A stretch of DNA of 64,000 bases from Batillaria attramentaria (lineage: Eukaryota; Mollusca; Gastropoda; Batillariidae). Shown here piece by piece: positions 59,001-64,000 of this stretch; the first letter of the stretch is position 1, and every line of letters begins with the position of its first letter. A program made the position numbers and the translations under genes. Below the pieces are notes generated by a model. The model searched no databases. It worked only from the letters and a program-made list of their open reading frames with translations, and had not been told where the DNA came from. The stretch is from the NCBI GenBank assembly GCA_018292915.2, contig JACVVK020000495.1, positions 132,501 to 196,500 on the forward strand, written 5' to 3'.

Positions 59001-62000
59001 ATGGACTGAGTCAAATTGGCCGCCTTGGATGGGTGGCCGGGTTTTACAGGGTGCAGTGTACGGACAGAAAACTTGCCTAACCTTTCATCATACATATGAT
59101 CGGACAGGTCTAGCCTGCTGAATGATCAAACAAGAAAACACACACCCATTCAGTTTTCAACTTTGTCCAAACATTGTTTCACTTCAATCAATTTGAAAGT
59201 ATTGATTTTCATGCTACACCTCGCTGCTCACTGCCCTCCCAACAATTAAGAGGGGATTACGCCAGCTGCAAGGCAGCAAGACACTGTGCATATGTGGTCA
59301 CTCTTGTACTTGTCTAGCACTCTGATGAGGACAATATGCTTGGGGTCTGAAAGTGTAAAAATAGAGGCCACTACCACCACAAATTCACACTCAACTGATC
59401 GTTTCCTACTGACATCGTACTGATTTACAGAAGATTGTATATTGTATAGGATAAGGTATGAGTTTAAGTATTTGAAAAGGGATTGTTTCATTTTCTTCTT
59501 CCTTGTTTGTCCAGGATTGGGAGTGGAGGTACATACATGAAAACTACTCTCAGGCTCTAAGACCAGATGCACAGATTGAGCAGGTGAGACATTTTTCATA
59601 CTACATGTACATGTATTTTTGGTTAAAGTGAAACCCTGTCACAACTATGAGGGCTGTTCTGATGATGTACCCTTTTTTTTTCTTTCTTTTTTTTGTGTTC
59701 ATTTGATTTTCTGTCTCTCTTTTTTTTCTTCTTTTGTTTTTGTTTTTGTTTTTGTGGTTTTTTGTTGTTGTTTTTTTTTTTTTTTTGGGGTGTGTTTTTT
59801 TATATCGGGATAACGTTGAATAATGGTGGTGGTTGGTTTTTATGTTTGGGGTCTTTTTGCTCTGAGGCCTGATTTGGTGAAACGATCCACCTTTTTTTTT
59901 TATTTCAGCCATGTCCTGATGTCTACTGGTTCCCCATTGTCAGTGACACTTTCTGTGATGAGTTTGTGGAAACAATGGAGGCATCAAAGAAATGGTCCGA
60001 TGGTTCCAACAGTGTGAGTGCCATTGCCTGTTTTGCACAAGATGCTTCAGTATGTCTTATGTCCAGAATTTGTGAAATTCAGTGTCATGTTTGAGGATCG
60101 GGGTTTGGAAGTCTGTAATTAGAGAGGCTTTGACGTGATTTTCTGTGGGCAAAAAAAGACCATGGTGGCACCGCAGACGCACTGAACAGAGAGCAGACAC
60201 TCCAAAAAGGACTTGATTACAATCGAGATCTTTTAGTAAAAGTATAAGCTTTACTTGCCTGCTGCTACATGGAACACTGTAAGGTCACACTAGCCAGCTG
60301 CTAGCTACACCGCCCACTGTATTTCTTATGGTCAAGTGTAAGAGGTCTGGGCCCGTATGTAAAAGTCAAGGTTAATTTAACCCACGGCTACGGGCCTAAC
60401 CCAGACTATGACAAAAGAAACCCAAAAGCAAAATTAAATAAAAAAGGAAGCAAAGAAAGGAAGGAAAAAACCCTTCTATAACGGCTCAGGGACCTTCATG
60501 GAATGGGCCCACTTCCTGATTTAAAACAATAAACAACAGAAAATTTAACCCTAGAGCTAGTTCAGTTCAAGGTTAAACTCTGACCCCGGGGCTAAAAGCC
60601 TTAACCTCCACTATTACATACAGGCCCTGAGCTCTAGACATGTGATGGGACTGTCTATCCATACTAGGCAGATAGAGTACGGAGCTTGTAAGACTTACGG
60701 GTAAAGGCACGGACAACAGGCACAAAATACTGAAAGTCTCCATGGCACGTTCGACTCTATTCCACTATTCACAACCCAGTTCTCTCTGTCCAGGATCCAC
60801 GCTTGGCAGGTGGGTACGAGAATGTCCCCACTGTGGACATCCACATGAACCAGGTGGAGTTTGAGCGTCACTGGCTTCACTTCCTGGCCACGTACGTGCG
60901 TCCCCCTGCAGGAGAAGGTCTTCACTGGCTACTACCACAACGTGAGCACGTTACTTCATAAATCGGCAAAGATGCCACTGATTTAGTAAGAAGTGAAAGT
61001 AAATGGAGCAGGTAACTGTCCATGGGTTACCTTTCACAATCTCAGAGTGTGATTTTGAAAGCAGTGTACTGTTCCCAGTTTTAGGCCTTCTAGTGAAGTA
61101 CATAGATCCAACATAGTACACTTTTGTATCTCCATTAGGAACTAGTGATGCTGCAGGACTTGCACAGAAATGACTCGGGTATTTTTTTTTTTTTTAAAGA
61201 CACTTCCTTGAGAAAGTTATTTTTTAACTCTTTTTTTTTTTTTTTAAAACACCATTCTTATATACTCGGTCAAGCAATTCTTGTTTACCGGTAGTTTACT
61301 TTTAGCACGATTTTTTTATTATTATTTTTTAAACAAAGCCCCCCCCCCACCCCCCCCTCCACACGCATACACAAGCACAGCTCATTTCTTGCTTAACAAG
61401 ACTCATTATTGAGAGTTCTGTGTAGGTCTTTCACTGGAGCCTTCATAAGTAAAACTTCATATTACTTATTCCACAGCCACCACATGCCATCATGAACTTC
61501 ATCGTGCGTTATCGACCGGATGAACAGCCCCTTCTGCGACCTCATCATGACTCGTCTACCTACACCATCAACATCGCTCTCAACACTCCTGGTGTCGACT
61601 TTGAGGTAATCTACACATTTTCTGTATGTTCAGGGGGAGTGCTGTGTGTGCTGGTGACAGTTTTAGGTTGCACGTGTCTGTTTTTTTTCTTACCATCAGT
61701 CATAATACTGTGATGTTTAAATTAATTATATATGGCAAGCTTTTGAATGCCATTTCTGTGTAAACAGTTCTGTGATACAATCATTATGTTAGATCTTCAG
61801 TTAGATCTGATCACCAGGAAGAAATTATAAGTGCTATTATTATTATTATTATTAATATTATTTTCAAGATACATGTAATATATAGAACATTTTCTGATAC
61901 ATGGTCAAACAAAGCAAGGATCTTCTACTGTTTTAGATTTTCTTAATTAGTGCATACACTTCAGGGATGGATTTACTCAAAAATGCCAATGAGACATTGT

Positions 62001-62607
62001 CTCCTTGACGAGTCATTTTTATGAGACATTTTCATTTTCTATGAGACAATCGAGTTCACCCCCATCACTCTGTCACATGTCTGTGCCGAGAGCCTGTTCC
62101 TAAGTGGAGTGACGTTCAGGTTCGGAACGGAAAAGGACGTCTCGATCGCAGAACTGAGAAAATAACGCGCCAGTATTTTTGGCAACTCTTTCGAGTGAGA
62201 GTTCCTGGCAGCGCGCGCGGCGAGCGGGATAAGTAAGCCTCATCACTAAAATTAGATTAGGGTAGGCCTAACAGACTCTATGACTGACACGGACAGCGCA
62301 TCTCTGCTTCGCGTTGTCAAGTGCGCTTGTGATGTCATGTTCGTGCGACATGACGCATTTTGCGAAATTTCTATGCGACATTTTAATAAAATATGAGACA
62401 TAGTCGCACGGCGCACGAGAAAATTGATCCCTGCACTTTAATCATTTCCAGGGTGGCGGCTGCCGCTTCATACGTTACGACTGTGCCATCACTTCACCAA
62501 GGAAAGGCTGGATGTTCATGCACCCAGGGCGACTGACACATTACCACGAAGGGCTGAGAGTGACCAAGGGCACACGCTACATCATGATCTCATTTGTCGA
62601 CCCCTAG
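46668..62607 (+). CDS. PLOD: Procollagen-lysine 2-oxoglutarate 5-dioxygenase (lysyl hydroxylase), 21 coding exons
   Basis: Hydroxylates collagen lysines using Fe(II), 2-oxoglutarate, O2 and ascorbate in the ER; LH3-type members also glycosylate. The 21 exons sum to 739 residues once one extra base in exon 19 is discounted, against about 727-738 in vertebrate PLODs. Order: signal peptide (1-20); N-terminal glycosyltransferase-like domain with [18 protein letters not shown] and FSAEGFCWP (about 35-270); a second Rossmann-like accessory domain (about 285-520); C-terminal Fe(II)/2OG dioxygenase. Iron ligands His668, Asp670 (PHHD) and His720 (LTHYHEG), and 2OG-binding Arg730 (GTRY), are present. 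It ends FVDP-stop, the family's C-terminus. All intron phases are consistent from exon to exon. Invertebrates usually have a single PLOD; whether this one has glucosyl- or galactosyltransferase activity cannot be told from sequence alone. As assembled, the frameshift would remove the catalytic domain. Confidence 0.97.
47592..47639 (+). CDS. PLOD: PLOD exon 2
   Basis: 48-nt symmetric phase-1 exon after CTCACTTCCAG, encoding the variable linker [15 protein letters not shown]. Donor GGAG|GTAAAT. Confidence 0.88.
47754..47990. repeat. Interspersed repeat F in PLOD intron 2 (inverted partner in intron 6)
   Basis: Begins AATAATAATGAGTATTGTAT and TCATGAATCGGCTCAAAGCG and ends TTAGAATTGCATTTATTT; the reverse complement is at 50932-51165. 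The ATT-run side and GCGCC word resemble a non-LTR retroelement 3' end. Confidence 0.85.
48133..48221 (+). CDS. PLOD: PLOD exon 3
   Basis: Phase 1 in, phase 0 out. Encodes [20 protein letters not shown], the first beta strand of the glycosyltransferase-like domain. Donor GAAG|GTATGG. Confidence 0.96.
48665..48801 (+). CDS. PLOD: PLOD exon 4
   Basis: Starts [13 protein letters not shown] and includes the glycine-rich loop ([11 protein letters not shown]), ending at MFTD with two bases of the Ser codon (phase 2) that complete the FTDSYD motif with exon 5. Acceptor GTGCGCAG, donor ACAG|GTATGG. Confidence 0.96.
48838..49123. mobile_element. MITE-A copy 3 in PLOD intron 4
   Basis: Starts GGCCCGCATGTAAAAGTCGA and ends GAGTTTTACATGCGGGCCC, beginning only 37 bp after the exon 4 donor. 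Same orientation as the 19469 copy. Confidence 0.9.
49866..49980 (+). CDS. PLOD: PLOD exon 5
   Basis: Completes [18 protein letters not shown], then [16 protein letters not shown], with the conserved FCWP motif of the N-terminal domain. Phase 0 out, donor AAAG|GTAAGG. Confidence 0.97.
50003..50196. repeat. Interspersed repeat G in PLOD intron 5 (inverted partner in intron 8)
   Basis: Begins 23 bp after the exon 5 donor with ACCTTAACTTTTCGACCGTC and ends CAACCTAAGGATAATGCC; its reverse complement lies at about 52066-52253. Confidence 0.85.
50826..50877 (+). CDS. PLOD: PLOD exon 6
   Basis: Short exon [17 protein letters not shown], phase 1 out. Acceptor GTCATTTCAG, donor GGGG|GTAAGA. It continues as GGFIGYAP in exon 7, the expected family motif. 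Confidence 0.95.
50932..51165. repeat. Interspersed repeat F, inverted copy in PLOD intron 6
   Basis: Reverse complement of 47754-47990 with a moderate number of substitutions; it ends in an ATT run. Confidence 0.85.
51332..51444 (+). CDS. PLOD: PLOD exon 7
   Basis: [20 protein letters not shown] then [17 protein letters not shown]. The acidic [10 protein letters not shown] corresponds to the DDQLFYT metal/sugar-nucleotide region of vertebrate enzymes. Phase 0 out. Confidence 0.97.
51794..51857 (+). CDS. PLOD: PLOD exon 8
   Basis: [20 protein letters not shown], phase 1 out. Acceptor TTTTATTGCAG, donor CTTG|GTACGT. Confidence 0.96.
52066..52253. repeat. Interspersed repeat G, inverted copy in PLOD intron 8
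   Basis: Reverse complement of the intron 5 copy (TAAGGTTGCTCCAAAGTTTT ... CGGTCGAATAGTTAAGGTC), with a poly-T expansion in the middle. Confidence 0.85.
52740..52837 (+). CDS. PLOD: PLOD exon 9
   Basis: [20 protein letters not shown] then [12 protein letters not shown]; the VVHGNGP motif closes the N-terminal domain. Donor CAAG|GTATAT, phase 0. Confidence 0.97.
52995..53014 (+). mobile_element. 20-bp SINE-A 3'-end insertion with target duplication
   Basis: The 20 bp TTAAACTCCCAAACACCCAC equals the extreme 3' end of SINE-A. It is bracketed by the perfect 15-bp duplication CCTGTTTCTTTCTCT at 52980-52994 and 53015-53029, in PLOD intron 9. Confidence 0.75.
53047..53090. repeat. Poly-G tract, 44 consecutive G
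   Basis: Uninterrupted G run in PLOD intron 9; extreme length and G-quadruplex capable. Exact length is likely to be an assembly estimate. Confidence 0.95.
53948..54194 (+). mobile_element. Truncated non-LTR retrotransposon 3' end, twin of 42075 copy
   Basis: About 245 bp nearly identical to 42450-42693: the last coding bases (GCTCCGCCAGTCAACCTCCC), the 3' UTR and TAAGCGCTATATAAATAAA followed by (ATT)n. It lies in PLOD intron 9. Very few differences between the copies point to recent activity. Confidence 0.92.
54463..54564 (+). CDS. PLOD: PLOD exon 10
   Basis: [20 protein letters not shown] then [14 protein letters not shown], 34 codons, phase 0. The linker with two Cys (CLSC) leads into the accessory domain. 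Confidence 0.97.
55240..55371 (+). CDS. PLOD: PLOD exon 11
   Basis: [20 protein letters not shown] then [20 protein letters not shown], with VHNK at the end: the start of the second Rossmann-like domain. 44 codons, phase 0. Confidence 0.97.
55660..55781 (+). CDS. PLOD: PLOD exon 12
   Basis: [20 protein letters not shown] then [20 protein letters not shown]; phase 2 out at GGCTT|GTATGT. Confidence 0.97.
55889..55980. repeat. 92-bp perfect palindrome with TTAA ends, PLOD intron 12
   Basis: Arms 55889-55934 and 55935-55980 (46 bp each) are perfect reverse complements with no spacer; the centre is CCTATAGG. Both ends are TTAA followed by CTCTTTGACGACGAAG, related to the end of the MITE at 10190. 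Read as two transposon termini fused head to head. Confidence 0.97.
56174..56275 (+). CDS. PLOD: PLOD exon 13
   Basis: Completes [20 protein letters not shown] then [26 protein letters not shown] is the conserved core of the accessory domain. Phase 2 out, AACAG|GTGCAT. Confidence 0.97.
56873..56998 (+). CDS. PLOD: PLOD exon 14
   Basis: [20 protein letters not shown] then [20 protein letters not shown]. Phase 2 in and out. Its acceptor tract (TTATTATTATTATTCTTGACAG) looks like the ATT tail of a retroelement (AGATGCGCTAGATACAAATC just upstream). Confidence 0.96.
57081..57557 (+). mobile_element. SINE-B copy in PLOD intron 14
   Basis: tRNA-like head (GGCCCCCGTAGTATAGTGGT, GGGTTCGAGTCCCAG), long body shared with 14137-14640, and a CAA/A-rich tail. 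The 14-bp duplication TGTACATGATCGCA / TGTACATGAACGCA (one mismatch) lies at 57067-57080 and 57558-57571. Confidence 0.9.
58057..58192 (+). CDS. PLOD: PLOD exon 15
   Basis: [20 protein letters not shown], then [25 protein letters not shown]. Acceptor TTCTGTCTTAG, donor TTTG|GTAAAG, phase 0. Confidence 0.97.
58796..58909 (+). CDS. PLOD: PLOD exon 16
   Basis: [20 protein letters not shown] then [18 protein letters not shown]; 38 codons, donor TTAT|GTGAGA. Reading past the donor gives an unrelated tail, which explains the longer open frame here. Confidence 0.97.
59515..59583 (+). CDS. PLOD: PLOD exon 17
   Basis: [20 protein letters not shown] then IEQ; 23 codons with an NYS glycosylation sequon in the conserved YIHENY motif. 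Confidence 0.97.
59909..60013 (+). CDS. PLOD: PLOD exon 18
   Basis: [20 protein letters not shown] then [15 protein letters not shown]; start of the 2OG dioxygenase domain. Donor CAGT|GTGAGT, phase 0. Confidence 0.97.
60349..60627. mobile_element. MITE-A copy 4 in PLOD intron 18
   Basis: Begins GGGCCCGTATGTAAAAGTCA, ends ATTACATACAGGCCC; same orientation as the 625 copy. Confidence 0.88.
60794..60941 (+). CDS. PLOD: PLOD exon 19, contains a one-base frame break
   Basis: Starts [20 protein letters not shown] then [17 protein letters not shown]. The exon is 148 nt but must be 147 to keep phase 0 at both ends. After CGT at 60901 there are five C where four restore [12 protein letters not shown], the conserved family sequence; with five the frame gives unrelated residues and a stop in exon 20. 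Either a homopolymer consensus error or a real lesion. Confidence 0.93.
61477..61605 (+). CDS. PLOD: PLOD exon 20 (Fe-binding HxD)
   Basis: [20 protein letters not shown] then [20 protein letters not shown]; holds iron ligands His668 and Asp670. 43 codons, phase 0, donor TGAG|GTAATC. Confidence 0.97.
61962..62433. mobile_element. Candidate hAT-like non-autonomous element in PLOD intron 20
   Basis: Ends CAGGGATGGATTT and AAATTGATCCCTG are short inverted repeats, flanked by CACTT on both sides (61957-61961 and 62434-62438). Interior words ATGAGACATT/ATATGAGACAT recur near both ends. The right end stops 18 bp before the exon 21 acceptor junction. The 5-bp duplication is shorter than the 8 bp usual for hAT, so the class is uncertain. 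Confidence 0.5.
62452..62607 (+). CDS. PLOD: PLOD exon 21 (distal His, Arg, stop)
   Basis: [51 protein letters not shown] then TAG at 62605. Contains iron ligand His720 and 2OG-binding Arg730. Confidence 0.98.
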   Translation, partial: GGGCRFIRYDCAITSPRKGWMFMHPGRLTHYHEGLRVTKGTRYIMISFVDP

Positions 62608-64000
62608 AAACTGTTCTTTTTAACCATGCTGATTGTGAAGGTGCTTAATTAGTGGAGGTGCAGATAGGGTAACCACGTGTATCAGGAACTAAGGTGAGAA
62701 ATTGGAGGTTTTGTTTGACATTCAGCCATGCGTATCAGTACTTCATTTGAGAAAATTAAGGGTTGATTTGACTATCTGGTGTTAATGTGAGAGCTTTAAT
62801 GTGTAGGTTAAGATTTTTTTTGTTTTTTCTTTGAAGGTGGAATCACAAGATGCATGTCGAACCAGTTTTGATTCAGCTGTCAGCGTATATATTATAATGA
62901 TAGGTAGGGTGCTTGGAGGCATATGTACTTTATGCTGACCACATTTTGTGTTCATTCTGTACACCTTTTTTTTTTTTTTGATTCGTGGTGAGTGAAATGG
63001 TATGGGGTCTGTCCGTATGACAGAGTTGTATGTGTGTGTGTCAGTGTGTGTGCGCATGTGGTCGCCACTTTAAGACACTTTTCTTCTTGATTTCTCTAAC
63101 ATCTTGTGAGCTTCAACAAGATAAGGAGGCAAACTGAAACGGATGTGCATTATTTAATAAGCATTATACACATGGTCGCAAAGCTTCCAGAATGTACTTT
63201 GGGAAATGCTGAGCTTCGCCCATACCACAGTAATCTGCGACTTTTTATTTGGACTTGATTATGAAGTCTTTTAATTTTATGATTCCTGTCTGATCCAACT
63301 TGAGTTTTCAAAGGATGTGTGTGTAGGTCGATGTTTGAGCTTCAAACTCATTGCATAGAAATTGCAGGGACGTGTGAGGAAGTTTGACACTACAACGAAA
63401 ACCCATATTATTGGTCAGTGGTAGACACACTGCCATATGAAAACTTTACAGCGTTTGATATGATACACGTAGCAGTGTTCTTTTCTTCTTCTCTATGATT
63501 TATGATTTCTATGTCCCTGATTCCTTTTATTTTGTTTCTTTTAATATTCATCAGTCCGTCCACAGAACCGTACCTTTGATTAGAGAAATCATGTAAATGT
63601 ACCTGCATGCATGTCACAGGCTTGGTTGTACATGATGATTTATATGCGTGTTTGCCATACAATTACTGCTTCTGTGATGGAAATCAGTTGACCTGTACCT
63701 TGTACATATTCAGGTCCTATTGACAGGAACTGAGTGTTTACGAATAGCTTTTAGAAGTGGTTTATGATACATGTACACATGTACTGTTCATAACATTTCA
63801 CCATTTGATTATTTTTCTTGTCAACTTGCGTGTTATGACTAGAAATAGAATGATAAGGTCGTTAGTGTCAAGAATAATTTTGGGTCATAAGCATTTTTTT
63901 TCCTTCTCATTATGGATCATCACAGAAATACATCTGCGTCAACAAGTCAGATAGCCCTAACATAAATTGATAAAACTGAGAGGATTTTTTTAAAAGGCAC
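62608..64000 (+). other. PLOD 3' UTR and downstream, end not determined
   Basis: No canonical AATAAA was seen near the stop; the transcript may use a variant signal or extend far. No second gene was recognised to the window end. Confidence 0.5.

Noticed and set aside
58910..59080. Extension of PLOD exon 16 to 59080
   Set aside because: The donor at TTAT|GTGAGA joins [11 protein letters not shown] in exon 17, as in the family; the extension is unrelated sequence.
60895..60914. 20-bp mini-intron (GTACGTGCGT...CTGCAG) to explain the exon 19 frame break
   Set aside because: Far below the minimum length for spliceosomal introns, and it would delete conserved residues.

Overview
This is animal nuclear DNA, not prokaryotic. 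Genes are split by long introns with consensus GT...AG sites. Intergenic DNA is full of (CA/GT)n and (CT)n microsatellites, tRNA-derived SINEs, MITEs and minisatellites, and most apparent ORFs are repeat artefacts. A single PLOD-type lysyl hydroxylase and a myosuppressin/dmsr-type peptide GPCR indicate a protostome. The repeat style suggests a lophotrochozoan, most likely a gastropod mollusc; that species-level impression is inference. Layout by region: (1) 1-4900 holds repeats only: a SINE with a perfect target-site duplication, one copy of a 280-bp MITE, a 60-bp minisatellite, and a TTAA-flanked MITE. (2) 4943-7166 is a complete-looking two-coding-exon GPCR gene (347 aa), plus strand, with a TG-rich intron; a 25-bp minisatellite and a gypsy integrase remnant follow. 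(3) 7900-21000 is repeats: a 312-bp TTAA MITE, a long inverted repeat, a 48-bp palindromic satellite split by a second SINE family, a foldback element inside a local duplication, and large CA arrays. (4) 21080-24235 is a candidate four-exon gene for a small secreted cysteine-rich peptide: TATA box, non-coding exon, signal-peptide exon, spacer exon, and an 8-Cys exon followed by AATAAA. I do not recognise the family; it is the best candidate here for something undescribed. (5) 24240-46600 is gene-poor: a possible minus-strand exon near 26.5 kb, a duplicated 0.7-kb block (26.7 and 45.0 kb), several minisatellites, and a truncated LINE whose RT C-terminus is readable. (6) 46668-62607 is a full 21-coding-exon PLOD gene, plus strand, 739 aa, with every intron phase consistent except for one extra base in exon 19 that breaks the frame. 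Its introns carry MITEs, SINEs, a LINE tail, a 92-bp perfect palindrome and two inverted-repeat pairs. PLOD hydroxylates (and in some animals glycosylates) collagen lysines in the ER; the GPCR should sense an extracellular neuropeptide; the Cys-rich peptide would be secreted. Nothing indicates that the three genes act together. Coordinates of splice junctions were read by eye and checked by phase arithmetic; no database search was possible.
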